64,000 bases of DNA from Flavobacterium humidisoli (GCF_023272795.1 NZ_CP096829.1:5572212-5636211), one strand, 5' to 3'. Counted from the first letter of the stretch, positions 1-8,463 are shown. A program made the numbers and translations. The notes: generated by a model not told the origin, from the letters alone.

Positions 1-611
1 GGAAGCCGTACATAAGAAGATATCCCCATTTCAGAATAATTAGAAAATAAGGCATTTGCGAAAAAATTGATTAAATACCCCACGCAGCCAAGCATTAATA
101 ATACTCCAAAAAACTTAGGAATTATTCCAGATTTAAAAATTAAGTATCCGAGCGGAAACAGCCAAAGCCCCCAAAATATTTGAACGATTAGATTTCCATA
201 ATCATACTGAGTGAGATAAAACATAACCTGTTTTTCTTCTGGTTGGGCAGAACTGATTATAGAAAGGATAGCAAATTTATTCTGCATGTTTACAAAAGAA
301 ATTGGTACACTTACAGCTGCCAAAACCACCATGTAAACAGCGTACGTTTTATTTACAATTTTCAATAATCTGTATAAAAAAAAAGGCAGAAATAAAAAGA
401 AGGTATAGCAAATTAATCCGCTTACGATACCGAGCCTAAATAGAAATTCAGAATGCACAATATTCTTAAAAGTAACAGAAGCATCATTCCAGACAATTAA
501 TTTTGACGGAACATATCCTAAACTGAAAATTCCAGTCAATACCACTACTAAATATAACAAACCGGCAATTCTTCCTGTGTTTCTAAACGATAGAGTTGAT
601 TCTTGATTCAT
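1..611 (-). CDS. DUF4386 family membrane protein (C-terminus cut by window edge)
   Basis: The reading frame is open on the minus strand from an ATG at 609-611 to the window edge, giving about 203 residues. The visible part is very hydrophobic, with segments near residues 15-35, 58-80, 92-110, 140-160 and 165-185. The stretch around 150-165 (FPLGYLIFKSGIIPKFFGV) is what I recognise as the DUF4386 signature. Function is unknown; members are polytopic inner-membrane proteins. It lies 18 bp downstream of the DUF6326-like gene on the same strand, so the two are probably cotranscribed. The C-terminus is missing only because the window ends. Confidence 0.8.
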   Translation of the reverse strand, partial: MNQESTLSFRNTGRIAGLLYLVVVLTGIFSLGYVPSKLIVWNDASVTFKNIVHSEFLFRLGIVSGLICYTFFLFLPFFLYRLLKIVNKTYAVYMVVLAAVSVPISFVNMQNKFAILSIISSAQPEEKQVMFYLTQYDYGNLIVQIFWGLWLFPLGYLIFKSGIIPKFFGVLLMLGCVGYLINFFANALFSNYSEMGISSYVRL

Positions 612-629
612 AATTTTATCTTTTAAAAT

Positions 630-1061
630 TTAAATCTGTCTTGGCCATTTATATGCAGTCCAAAATAATATTGATGTGAGTATACTTTCTATTAATGCTA
701 AAAAAACATAAAAACTCCACCAAGGTGCAATTGTTGTAAATGCAATTAAAAGCATTATTAACGTATAAATAATCCCAAAAATCATATTCAACAGGCGGTT
801 AATTTTTGGTTTTAGAACAACAGATGCAAAAATCATCAATGCTGGAATAGTCATTAAAATTGTAGCAAGAAATAGTTTCATTGGAGAATCAAGAAGTGTT
901 TGCCCACTTATAAAGTCCTCAACTTTCTTAGGCACATAAAGCGAGAAATAATCTCCATACACATAACAAAACATTACTGAAGTCCAAATCGCAGCAAGTT
1001 TAAGTTTGGTATTGATTTTAAAATCTTCAAAAACACTAGCATTTATTTGTTTTTCGCTCAT
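630..1061 (-). CDS. DUF6326-like small membrane protein
   Basis: This 143-residue protein has four predicted membrane segments and a conserved-looking N-terminal block (KLAAIWTSVMFCYVYGDYFSLY, split here: KLAAIWTSVMF then CYVYGDYFSLY). I associate that block with DUF6326, a Bacteroidota membrane family of unknown role. The frame can be extended 11 codons upstream to a TTG at 1094, but I choose the ATG at 1059-1061 because it gives a normal N-terminus (MSEKQINAS). It is followed directly by the DUF4386 gene, so this is a two-gene membrane-protein operon. No enzymatic motif is visible. Confidence 0.75.
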   Translation of the reverse strand: MSEKQINASVFEDFKINTKLKLAAIWTSVMFCYVYGDYFSLYVPKKVEDFISGQTLLDSPMKLFLATILMTIPALMIFASVVLKPKINRLLNMIFGIIYTLIMLLIAFTTIAPWWSFYVFLALIESILTSILFWTAYKWPRQI

Positions 1062-1201
1062 ATTTAAAGAATTAAATTTTAAATAGGACGGCAATAATTA
1101 AAAAATGTTACAATCTGTTTTTAGGATTCACTTTCTTTCCAATTTTATAAAACCCTTAAAATCAGTTTTAAACACCGTTTTTTTTCTCACACTCAAAAAC
1201 C

Positions 1202-1209
1202 TATCTTTG
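1202..1209 (+). promoter_or_regulatory. -7 promoter element (TATCTTTG) of the ABC-F gene
   Basis: TATCTTTG matches the Bacteroidota -7 consensus TAnnTTTG exactly and lies 56 bp before the ATG at 1266. I see no TTG at the matching -33 distance, so only the -7 half is supported. Confidence 0.5.
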
Positions 1210-1265
1210 CGCATTATTATTAGAGTTTTAATTATTAGAAACTGATATTTCAGTTAAAAATCTTC

Positions 1266-3128
1266 ATGAATTACTTATCTGTAGAAAATATATCGAAGTC
1301 ATTTGGCGAAAGAGTCCTTTTTGACAACATTTCTTTTGGGATCAACAAAGATCAAAAAATCGCTTTTATCGCAAAAAATGGTTCTGGAAAAACGACTATT
1401 ATGAGCATTATCAATGGCTTGGAAGAACCAGATACGGGACAAGTTGTGTTGCGAAAAGGAATCAGAATGGCATTTCTATCGCAAGACAATAATCTTCAGG
1501 ACGAACTTACCATCGAAGAAAGTATTTTCGCTTCAGACAATGAAACCCTTAAAGTTATTGAGGCTTACGAAAAAGCTTTAGAAAATCCATCTGATGAGGA
1601 AGCATATCAAAAAGCTTTTGATGCTATGGATCAGCATAATGCATGGGATTTTGAAACGCAATACAAACAGATTTTATTTAAACTAAAACTAGAAGATTTT
1701 AAACTTAAAGTTAAAAATCTTTCGGGAGGACAAAAAAAACGTCTTTCTTTAGCCATAATTCTAATCAATCGCCCAGATTTATTGATTTTGGATGAGCCAA
1801 CCAACCACTTAGATCTAGAAATGATCGAATGGCTTGAAAGTTACTTTGCTAAAGAAAACATCACTTTGTTTATGGTAACGCACGACCGTTTCTTTTTGGA
1901 GCGCGTTTGTAATGAAATTATAGAATTAGACAACGGAAAACTATACCAATACAAAGGAAATTACTCTTACTATTTACAGAAAAAGGAAGAAAGAATCACT
2001 TCTGAAAATGCAAGTATTGACAAAGCAAAAAACTTGTTTGTAAAAGAATTAGAATGGATGCGCCGCCAGCCAAAAGCGAGAACAACCAAATCTAAATCAC
2101 GTCAGGATGATTTTTATGTTATTAAAGAAAAAGCACAAAGCCGACGAAAAGAAAATAAAGTTGAACTTGAAATTAATATGGAAAGAATGGGAAGCAAAAT
2201 CATTGAGCTTCATAAACTTTCTAAAAAATTCAAAGACCGTGTTATTCTCGACAATTTCAGCTTTGATTTTCAACGTGGAGAAAGAATCGGAATTATCGGT
2301 AAAAACGGAACTGGAAAATCGACTTTCTTAAATCTTTTGACAGGAACAATTGCGCCAGACAGCGGACGTGTTGTTAAAGGAGATACTATAAAAATTGGTT
2401 ATTATACACAGTCTGGAATTAACCCAAAACCTGGGCAACGTGTTATTGATATTATAAAAGAGTACGGAGAGTATATTCCGTTAACAAAAGGAAAAATTAT
2501 TTCGGCTTCGCAATTATTGGAGCGTTTTCTTTTTGATGCCAAAAAACAATATGACTACGTTGAGAAATTAAGCGGTGGAGAATTAAAGCGTTTATACTTG
2601 TGTACCGTTTTAATTCAGAATCCGAACTTCTTGATTCTAGATGAGCCTACAAACGATTTGGATATTGTAACGCTTAATGTTCTAGAAAGTTTTCTTTTGG
2701 ATTATCCTGGATGTTTACTGGTAGTTTCTCACGACCGTTATTTTATGGATAAAATTGTCGATTATTTATTTGTCTTTAGAGGTCAAGGTGAAATAGAGAA
2801 CTTCCCTGGAAACTATTCTGATTTCAGAGCGTACGAAGACAGTGCTGATGTTGCTCAAAAAGAAGAAAACAAAGCAGAAAAGAAAGATTGGAAACAAAAC
2901 AACCCAACGGGAAATCTAAGTTTTAACGAACAAAAAGAATATCAGAAAATCGAAAGAGAAATTAAAGATCTAGAAGCTGAAAAAGCCAAAATCGAGCAAT
3001 TATTCTCAGATGGAAAAATTGCAGATGATGATATCGAGAAAAAAGCAAACGAACTTCAAAACATAATCAATAAAATCGAAGCAAAAGAAGAACGCTGGTT
3101 TGAACTTTCTGCAAAAATTGAAGGATAA
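1266..3128 (+). CDS. ABC-F family ATPase, Uup-like
   Basis: This 620-residue soluble protein has two ABC ATPase domains (about 1-220 and 315-520) and no membrane segments. That is the ABC-F layout of translation factors acting on the ribosome. Signature motifs LSGGQKKR (about 153) and LSGGELKR (about 435) and both LDEPTN Walker B motifs are present. The linker (WMRRQPKARTTKSKSR, about 260-277) and the charged C-terminal coiled coil (about 550-620) resemble Uup, whose coiled coil binds nucleic acid. The first Walker A reads AKNGSGKT, with Ala in place of the usual first Gly; the second is the normal GKNGTGKS. The gene is monocistronic. The subfamily assignment is inference. Confidence 0.92.
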   Translation: MNYLSVENISKSFGERVLFDNISFGINKDQKIAFIAKNGSGKTTIMSIINGLEEPDTGQVVLRKGIRMAFLSQDNNLQDELTIEESIFASDNETLKVIEAYEKALENPSDEEAYQKAFDAMDQHNAWDFETQYKQILFKLKLEDFKLKVKNLSGGQKKRLSLAIILINRPDLLILDEPTNHLDLEMIEWLESYFAKENITLFMVTHDRFFLERVCNEIIELDNGKLYQYKGNYSYYLQKKEERITSENASIDKAKNLFVKELEWMRRQPKARTTKSKSRQDDFYVIKEKAQSRRKENKVELEINMERMGSKIIELHKLSKKFKDRVILDNFSFDFQRGERIGIIGKNGTGKSTFLNLLTGTIAPDSGRVVKGDTIKIGYYTQSGINPKPGQRVIDIIKEYGEYIPLTKGKIISASQLLERFLFDAKKQYDYVEKLSGGELKRLYLCTVLIQNPNFLILDEPTNDLDIVTLNVLESFLLDYPGCLLVVSHDRYFMDKIVDYLFVFRGQGEIENFPGNYSDFRAYEDSADVAQKEENKAEKKDWKQNNPTGNLSFNEQKEYQKIEREIKDLEAEKAKIEQLFSDGKIADDDIEKKANELQNIINKIEAKEERWFELSAKIEG

Positions 3129-3246
3129 TTTTTTTATTTCAAGTTTTGGGTTTCACGTTTTGCGTTCCTGCAATGACTTAAAAACTTAAAACCAGAAAAT
3201 ATTATTCAATTTTCTATATTTACAATATATTTTAAAAAATACCATA

Positions 3247-3729
3247 ATGAAAAAATTATTAGCCGCAGTATTTACATTAACCTTATTTATTTCTTGTAAC
3301 AACGCAGAAAAGGATACAGAAAAAGACACATCTGAACCAGCAAAAGATTTCACAGAACAAAACGAACAGGAAATTAAAGAGTACTTAACGAAAAATAATT
3401 TAACTGCAACCAAAACCGATTCAGGTCTTTACTATATCATTACAGAACCAGGGAATGGCGCTCAACCGACTTCTACTTCTAATGTAACTGTTGCTTATAA
3501 AGGTTATTATACAAATGGAAAAGTTTTTGATCAAAGTAAAGATACAGGAATTTCATTTGGTTTAAATCAAGTAATTAAGGGTTGGACAGAAGGCATTCCT
3601 TATTTTAAAGAAGGAGGATCTGGAGTTCTATTAATACCAGCTCGTTTAGGTTACGGAAGTTATGATTATATGACAATACCAGGAGGTTCTGTACTTATTT
3701 TTGATGTAAAGCTGATCAAAGTAAATTAA
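3247..3729 (+). CDS. FKBP-type peptidyl-prolyl isomerase lipoprotein
   Basis: The 160-residue product starts with a lipoprotein signal (MKKLLAAVFTLTLFISC) whose lipobox cysteine is residue 17, then an acidic linker. An FKBP domain follows from about residue 55. The family motifs VFDQSKDTG, VIKGWTEGIPYFKEG and IPARLGYG are visible. FKBPs catalyse cis-trans isomerisation of prolyl bonds; with the lipid anchor this one should work in the periplasm as a folding helper. It is 21 bp upstream of the O-methyltransferase gene on the same strand and may be cotranscribed with it. Confidence 0.92.
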   Translation: MKKLLAAVFTLTLFISCNNAEKDTEKDTSEPAKDFTEQNEQEIKEYLTKNNLTATKTDSGLYYIITEPGNGAQPTSTSNVTVAYKGYYTNGKVFDQSKDTGISFGLNQVIKGWTEGIPYFKEGGSGVLLIPARLGYGSYDYMTIPGGSVLIFDVKLIKVN

Positions 3730-3750
3730 TATTTCATTCTAAATTTCTAG

Positions 3751-4530
3751 ATGCTTTTTCAATTAAAATCTTATCTGACCTTTCTTTGGCATTCTAAGAA
3801 CGAACATGCCGTACATTCGCCGTTTGTTTTTAATTTACTGACAAAATGTTTTTATGATAAGAAAACAAAACCTGAATATGCAATTCTAAAAAAATATAGA
3901 AAATCGCTTTTAGGAAACAAAAACTTTATTGAAGTAACCGATTTTGGAGCAGGTTCGAGAGTTTTTAAATCAAATAGAAGACAAATTTCTAAAATTGCAC
4001 AAACAGCAGGAATTTCGCCAAAACGCGCTGAATTATTGTTTCGTGTCACCAACTATTTTAAGCCTTCAACTATTTTAGAAATAGGAACATCGCTTGGTTT
4101 GGCAACTTCTGCTATGGCTTTAGGAAATCCGAAGGCAAAAGTGGTTACAATTGAAGGCTGCCCAAATACAGCAAATGTTGCCCAAAATCAATTAGCTGAA
4201 TTTGATTGTAATAATGTCGAAAATGTAATCTCTGAGTTTGAATCTTTTTTAATTTCTGAGAACATTCAAGCCACAAATTACAATCTGATCTATTTTGACG
4301 GAAATCATTCTAAAAAAGCAACTTTAGCTTATTTTGACCTTTTATTACCAACGATCGACAATGATTCTGTATGGATTTTCGACGACATTCATTGGTCGGA
4401 AGACATGGAAGAAACTTGGGAAATCATTAAAAATCATCCCCAAGTAAAAGTTACCATTGATACTTTTCAATGGGGATTTGTATTCTTTAGACGAGAACAA
4501 CCAAAAGAGCATTTTACAATTCGAGCATAA
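3751..4530 (+). CDS. class I SAM-dependent O-methyltransferase-like protein
   Basis: This 259-residue protein has the SAM-binding loop LEIGTSLGLATSAMA at about 109-123. It is followed by an acidic strand end (VVTIEG, about 131-136) and the downstream motif YFDGNHSKKATLAYF, as in catechol-type O-methyltransferases (Methyltransf_24 group). The region WIFDDIHWSEDM carries the acidic pair that binds metal in the family. The substrate is unknown. It starts 21 bp after the FKBP gene, and the following gene begins 64 bp after its stop with its own -7 element. Confidence 0.85.
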   Translation: MLFQLKSYLTFLWHSKNEHAVHSPFVFNLLTKCFYDKKTKPEYAILKKYRKSLLGNKNFIEVTDFGAGSRVFKSNRRQISKIAQTAGISPKRAELLFRVTNYFKPSTILEIGTSLGLATSAMALGNPKAKVVTIEGCPNTANVAQNQLAEFDCNNVENVISEFESFLISENIQATNYNLIYFDGNHSKKATLAYFDLLLPTIDNDSVWIFDDIHWSEDMEETWEIIKNHPQVKVTIDTFQWGFVFFRREQPKEHFTIRA

Positions 4531-4551
4531 AAAAAAAGACGAAAAAAAAAC

Positions 4552-4559
4552 TACATTTG
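4552..4559 (+). promoter_or_regulatory. -7 promoter element (TACATTTG) of the tail-fibre-like gene
   Basis: TACATTTG is an exact TAnnTTTG match, placed 36 bp before the ATG at 4595. It supports choosing that ATG over the much earlier in-frame TTG at 4457, which lies inside the methyltransferase gene. No clear -33 TTG is seen. Confidence 0.5.
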
Positions 4560-4594
4560 CATTTTATAAAACTAATCTAATTTTAAAAAAATGT

Positions 4595-5578
4595 ATGCCA
4601 CACAGATTATTAACAAAAAAATGCGTTACAGCAATTTTATTGTTTTCTGCAATTGCAGCAAAAGCTCAATTTTTCACTCAAAATGCAATTAGTGATTTAA
4701 ATTCTTTTCCTAATGATCTAGGAATTTATACCCCAACTACAGCCAATAAAGCACCATCAAACTACGGTACTATTTTAGGACTAAGGTTTTCTAACGAAAG
4801 TGGATCTGATTGGAGAACTCAATTAGCATTTACAACAGAAAAAGATTTTTATTTCCGTCAATCAATCAATAATGCAGGAAATGTATGGACAGAATGGCTA
4901 AAAATATTTCATTCAGGAAATTTAAATAACAGTGATACCGATTTTCATGCAAATCACTTAATTGCAAAGGAATTAGCAATCTATAGTAATGATGATAATA
5001 GCGGATGGGGCACTTCACATATTTACTGGAAAGGTCATTCATTAATTATGGGATCTCCAAAAGGAGCATATGCACACAATAGCCTGATATTAAGACCTGG
5101 CGGAGCAACTAATGGCTATCTAGATAATACATTTGAAATAGATGTTGCCCATGGAATAGATAATTACGAAACTCGAATACGATTTTCAGCATCAGGCAAT
5201 TCCTTTATTAATTCAGGAAATGTTGGAATAGGGACAAAGAATCCTCAAAACAAATTAGACGTAAATGGTACTATTCATTCAAAAGAAGTAAAAGTAGATA
5301 TGTTCGGTTGGGATTGGCCAGATTATGTTTTTAAAAAAGAATACCACTTGCCAACTCTTTTAGAAGTTGAGAAACATATTAATGAAAAAGGTCATTTAGA
5401 AAATATACCAAGCGAAAAAGAAGTAATAAAAAATGGTCTAAATTTAGGTGAAATGGATGCTAAACTTCTTCAAAAAATTGAAGAACTAACATTATATGTC
5501 ATAGATTTAAATAAAAAATTGGAAGAACAAAATGAAGAGCTAGAACTAATGAAAAAAGAACTAGCATGTAAAAAATAG
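4595..5578 (+). CDS. exported tail-fibre-like protein with C-terminal coiled coil
   Basis: This 327-residue protein has a signal peptide ending near AIAAKAQ. A knob-like region follows with the motif WTEWLKIFHSGN, seen in tail-fibre and pyocin-knob proteins, then a glycine-rich middle part. The block GNVGIGTKNPQNKLDVNGTI is typical of long Bacteroidota surface proteins with a chaperone-like tail. After it comes a region ending in LPSL-type and EIP-like sequence (HLENIPSEKEV) and a final heptad coiled coil (about 285-327). I infer an exported trimeric surface fibre. No phage genes are nearby, so this is probably a domesticated or native surface protein. The ATG at 4595 is chosen because a signal peptide follows it. 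Confidence 0.75.
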   Translation: MPHRLLTKKCVTAILLFSAIAAKAQFFTQNAISDLNSFPNDLGIYTPTTANKAPSNYGTILGLRFSNESGSDWRTQLAFTTEKDFYFRQSINNAGNVWTEWLKIFHSGNLNNSDTDFHANHLIAKELAIYSNDDNSGWGTSHIYWKGHSLIMGSPKGAYAHNSLILRPGGATNGYLDNTFEIDVAHGIDNYETRIRFSASGNSFINSGNVGIGTKNPQNKLDVNGTIHSKEVKVDMFGWDWPDYVFKKEYHLPTLLEVEKHINEKGHLENIPSEKEVIKNGLNLGEMDAKLLQKIEELTLYVIDLNKKLEEQNEELELMKKELACKK

Positions 5579-5580
5579 AA

Positions 5581-5613
5581 AAAAAGACGATCAGCAACGA
5601 TCGTCTTTTTTTC
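5581..5613. terminator. intrinsic terminator between convergent genes
   Basis: A perfect 7-bp stem (GACGATC/GATCGTC, loop AGCAAC) is flanked by A5 on the left and T8 on the right. It can therefore terminate both the + gene ending at 5578 and the - gene ending at 5635. Confidence 0.9.
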
Positions 5614-5634
5614 CTAATTCAAAATTTTAAAATA

Positions 5635-6294
5635 TTATTTTTTTGCGTCTTTGTTTTCTTCAGATTTAGCTCCCATTCTGTTTACAGTGTACATTGGTGC
5701 GAACTTAATTTTCAAACCAGCAATTTTTCTGTTATCCTCAGCAGATAAACCTTCTTTTTCAACTGTATTTTTTCTGCTGTCTAAAGCTTCATACATTAAT
5801 TTAATTTCATCCCAATCTTCTCTAGAATACTTATCTTTATTATTTTCTACAGTATGAACAAACTGCTGATAAACACTATGAATGTTTTGGGCATTAACCC
5901 AATTAAAACTCATATCATCACCAATTTTTCCTGCACCAAACAAAGCATCTCTTAACTGTTGTTTAGGACTAGGAGCTGGAGGGGCAAATTGGGCGGTAAT
6001 TTCATTTTTAAATTCCTCGTACTTAATTTTGCTTGCATTTATTTTTTCTGTTGCGACAGCATTGTCTTTAATATCAGCCAACGCAGCTTGCGCTTCCTGA
6101 GATCTTCTATCATATTCTGCTTCTACACTTTTCCAATTGTCTTTTAAGTCAGCAGCTGCCACATTTTTAACAGAGTCAACATAGACTACATAGTTATCTA
6201 CTGTTTTTTGAGCTCTTTCTTGTTTTTCATCTTTACATGATGTAAACCCTAATACTAATAAAGCAATTCCTGTAGCTATTTTGATATTTTTCAT
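5635..6294 (-). CDS. lipoprotein of unknown function
   Basis: The 219-residue product has a lipoprotein signal (MKNIKIATGIALLVLGFTSC, Cys at residue 20). The mature part is highly charged and mostly helical, rich in Ala, Lys and Glu. It includes a proline-rich spacer (APPAPSPKQQ) near the middle and a lysine-rich tail. I recognise no catalytic motif and can only call it a conserved-type Bacteroidota lipoprotein, possibly of the DUF6565 group (low confidence). It is monocistronic, with its own -7 element and a terminator shared with the preceding convergent gene. Confidence 0.8.
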   Translation of the reverse strand: MKNIKIATGIALLVLGFTSCKDEKQERAQKTVDNYVVYVDSVKNVAAADLKDNWKSVEAEYDRRSQEAQAALADIKDNAVATEKINASKIKYEEFKNEITAQFAPPAPSPKQQLRDALFGAGKIGDDMSFNWVNAQNIHSVYQQFVHTVENNKDKYSREDWDEIKLMYEALDSRKNTVEKEGLSAEDNRKIAGLKIKFAPMYTVNRMGAKSEENKDAKK

Positions 6295-6323
6295 AATCTT
6301 GATTATTTAATTAATTGATTAAT

Positions 6324-6331
6324 CAAATTTA
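6324..6331 (-). promoter_or_regulatory. -7 promoter element (TAAATTTG) of the lipoprotein gene
   Basis: Read on the minus strand, 6331 to 6324 is TAAATTTG, an exact consensus match 30 bp upstream of the ATG at 6294. No -33 TTG is evident. Confidence 0.45.
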
Positions 6332-6488
6332 CTAAACACATATCTTAATAAATTACATTATTATCATGTTTTTAAAAGCAAAAACATCTTAAAACTATAA
6401 AACATAAAAAATAATGATAATATTGCAAAATAATTCAAAAAAGATATAACATTTTTCTCTTTTTTAAATGTAATATCCAAAAGCGTAT

Positions 6489-6508
6489 TTACAAAAGAGC
6501 TTTTGTAA
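6489..6508. promoter_or_regulatory. operator-like palindrome upstream of the ABC ATPase
   Basis: TTACAAAAGAGCTTTTGTAA has two perfect 9-bp arms around a 2-bp centre. It sits 77 bp before the ATPase start and just upstream of a possible -7 element TACTTTTA at 6556-6563. There is no T-run, so it does not look like a terminator. A dimeric regulator site is the simplest reading, but this is inference. Confidence 0.4.
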
Positions 6509-6584
6509 CAAAAACCAATTCTCAACTACTTATCCTTTTATTGAAAAGTGTTTTGTACTTTTAAATCCAAAATTGTAAAACAAA

Positions 6585-7271
6585 ATGGCTGAACCATTAA
6601 TTAAAATAACCGACATCAAACGAAATTTTACTTTAGGAAATGAAATCGTTTATGTTTTAAAAGGAATAGATCTAGAAATACAAAAAGGCGAATATGTTGC
6701 TTTAATGGGGCCTTCCGGATCAGGAAAATCTACATTAATGAATTTATTAGGCTGTTTAGACACGCCAACTTCAGGTCGATATATTTTAAATGGAAAAGAT
6801 GTTAGCAAAATGAAAGATGATGAACTGGCAGAAATTAGAAATAAAGAAATTGGTTTCGTTTTTCAGACTTTCAATCTTTTGCCAAGAACTACAGCTTTAG
6901 ACAATGTTGCCTTACCAATGATTTATGCCGGCTACGGAAAATCTGAAAGAATTGCTCGTGCAACCGAAGTTTTAAAACAAGTTAATCTAGCTGATAGAAT
7001 GGATCATCAGCCGAATCAGCTTTCTGGAGGACAACGCCAGCGTGTTGCTGTTGCCCGCGCTTTAGTCAACAAACCTTCGATTATTTTGGCCGATGAACCT
7101 ACAGGAAATTTAGACAGTAAGACTTCTGTAGAAATAATGAAACTCTTTGGAGATATTCACGCACAAGGAAATACTGTCATTCTAGTAACTCACGAAGAAG
7201 ACATTGCAGCTTATGCGCACAGAATTATCCGTTTGAGAGATGGTTTAATTGAAAGCGACACCACAAAATAA
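6585..7271 (+). CDS. ABC transporter ATP-binding protein, MacB/LolD type
   Basis: This 228-residue ABC ATPase has Walker A GPSGSGKS (42-49), Q-loop FQTFNLLP, signature LSGGQRQRVAVARAL (about 145) and Walker B IILADEPTGNLD. The GNLDSKT context and FQTFNLLPRTTALDNV place it in the LolD/MacB/FtsE group, which powers mechanotransmitting permeases for lipoprotein or small-molecule export across the envelope. No permease gene adjoins it. The only MacB-type permease in this window is at 57599, more than 50 kb away and also without an ATPase beside it. They may be partners, but this is inference. Confidence 0.93.
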   Translation: MAEPLIKITDIKRNFTLGNEIVYVLKGIDLEIQKGEYVALMGPSGSGKSTLMNLLGCLDTPTSGRYILNGKDVSKMKDDELAEIRNKEIGFVFQTFNLLPRTTALDNVALPMIYAGYGKSERIARATEVLKQVNLADRMDHQPNQLSGGQRQRVAVARALVNKPSIILADEPTGNLDSKTSVEIMKLFGDIHAQGNTVILVTHEEDIAAYAHRIIRLRDGLIESDTTK

Positions 7272-7343
7272 TTTTAGATTTCTGATTTTAGATTTTTAGA
7301 TTAAAAAAAAAACTTAGAACCTCAGAACCTTAGCATCTCAAAA
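7272..7343. repeat. short intergenic repeats (GATTTTAGATT and CTTAGAACC types)
   Basis: This gap holds three imperfect copies of GATTTTAGATT followed by a run of CTTAGAACCTCAGAACCTTAG-like decamers. Both sequence types recur elsewhere in the window: the first at 57361-57415, the second at 20340-20397, 25876-26008 and 50888-50984. Confidence 0.6.
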
Positions 7344-7346
7344 AAA

Positions 7347-7916
7347 ATGAAAGTATATACCAAAACAGGAGATAAAGGCACAACGGCTCTTTTTGGAGGA
7401 ACGCGTGTACCAAAAGATCATATCAGAATTGACAGTTACGGAACCGTTGATGAATTGAATTCTTATATCGGATTAATTCGTGACCAGGAAATCGATTCTC
7501 ATTATAAAACTATTTTGATCGAAATTCAGGATCGTCTTTTTACTGTTGGTGCCATTTTGGCAACACCGCAGGAAAAAGAAGTTTTAAAAAATGGCGAGCT
7601 TAGATTAAAAAATTTAGGAATAATTGATTCAGATATTGAGTTGTTAGAAAAAGAGATTGATAAAATGGACGAAAGTCTTCCGCCAATGACTCATTTTGTT
7701 TTGCCTGGCGGCCACCCAACTGTGTCACATTGTCATATTGCGCGATGTATTTGCCGTCGTGCAGAGCGTTTAGCTGTTCATTTAAGTCATAATGAGCACG
7801 TTCCTGAAATAGCAATCATGTACTTAAACCGACTTTCTGACTACCTTTTTGTCTTGGCACGAAAGTTGTCCTCAGACTTAAAAGCGGAGGAAGTGAAATG
7901 GATACCCAGAAAATGA
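7347..7916 (+). CDS. cob(I)alamin adenosyltransferase, PduO type
   Basis: The 189-residue protein transfers the adenosyl group of ATP to cob(I)alamin, making coenzyme B12. Family motifs are clear: KTGDKGTTALFGG at the N-terminus (ATP-binding loop), SYGTVDELNSYIG, the middle FVLPGGHP, and the C-terminal helix CRRAERLAV followed by YLNRLSDYLFVLAR. The length is normal for the PduO N-terminal domain family. The product would serve methylmalonyl-CoA mutase, whose G-protein MeaB is encoded at 24787, although the mutase genes are not in the window. Confidence 0.95.
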   Translation: MKVYTKTGDKGTTALFGGTRVPKDHIRIDSYGTVDELNSYIGLIRDQEIDSHYKTILIEIQDRLFTVGAILATPQEKEVLKNGELRLKNLGIIDSDIELLEKEIDKMDESLPPMTHFVLPGGHPTVSHCHIARCICRRAERLAVHLSHNEHVPEIAIMYLNRLSDYLFVLARKLSSDLKAEEVKWIPRK

Positions 7917-7924
7917 ATTTTCTG

Positions 7925-8062
7925 AAAATTCCAAATTTAAAAATTCCCAAATTCCAAAGGAAAAATTAAAAATATCAGGAATTTAAATCACATATTAAAA
8001 TTCCAAAACTAGGCGCTATGACTGTCTTTTTTGGAGTTTGGAATTTAAAAATTGGAATTTAA
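7925..8062. repeat. AATTCCAA-type inverted repeat
   Basis: The arms at about 7925-7958 and 8029-8062 are imperfect reverse complements built from AAATTCCAA units. Similar elements occupy the gaps at 43111-43186, 52318-52382 and 54589-54645, so this is a dispersed family in this genome. Confidence 0.65.
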
Positions 8063-8105
8063 TAATCGACGTTCTTAAATTTTATTAAAATAAATCAAAA
8101 TTTAC

Positions 8106-8135
8106 TTGTCTTTTTCAGTAAAAAATTTATTTTTG
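8106..8135 (+). promoter_or_regulatory. promoter of the DUF2795 gene (TTG-N19-TATTTTTG)
   Basis: TTG at 8106-8108, a 19-nt spacer and TATTTTTG at 8128-8135 match the Bacteroidota sigma consensus completely. The start codon is 21 bp downstream of the -7 element. Confidence 0.75.
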
Positions 8136-8156
8136 CACAAACTAAACAGATAACAG

Positions 8157-8378
8157 ATGTATTGGACATTAGAATTAGCATCTTATTTAAGTGATGCGCC
8201 ATGGCCTGCTAACAAAGATGAACTTATAGACTACGCTATCAGAGCAGGTGCTCCATTAGAAGTAGTAGAAAACCTTCAATCAATCGAAGACGAAGGTGAG
8301 ATATATGAATCAATGGAAGAAATTTGGCCTGATTATCCAACAGACGAAGATTATCTTTGGAATGAGGATGAATATTAA
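8157..8378 (+). CDS. DUF2795 family small acidic protein
   Basis: This 73-residue protein has the DUF2795 pattern: an aromatic start (MYWTLELASYLSDAPWPANKD is the core, here cited in parts MYWTLELAS and DAPWPANKDEL), a helical LIDYAIRAGAP and a very acidic C-terminus. Its function is not known. It is commonly found just upstream of secA in Bacteroidota, as here. A terminator at 8394 separates it from secA, so the two need not be coexpressed. Confidence 0.9.
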   Translation: MYWTLELASYLSDAPWPANKDELIDYAIRAGAPLEVVENLQSIEDEGEIYESMEEIWPDYPTDEDYLWNEDEY

Positions 8379-8393
8379 AAAATAAACCAAAGG

Positions 8394-8425
8394 AAAAAGT
8401 CTCTCATCATAGAGACTTTTTTTTT
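8394..8425 (+). terminator. intrinsic terminator between DUF2795 gene and secA
   Basis: The 11-bp stem at 8394-8404 and 8411-8421 (core AGTCTCT/AGAGACT, loop CATCAT) is followed by a T-run to 8425. It lies 16 bp after the DUF2795 stop and 39 bp before secA. Confidence 0.85.
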
Positions 8426-8463
8426 GGTTCAAATACATATATAATAAAGAAATACAATAAATC

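Noticed and set aside
1094..1094. TTG start for the DUF6326-like gene
   Set aside because: The ATG at 1061 gives a better N-terminus; the extra 11 residues are not conserved-looking.
4595..5578. prophage remnant around the tail-fibre-like gene
   Set aside because: Neighbours are ordinary chromosomal genes and no other phage gene is present.
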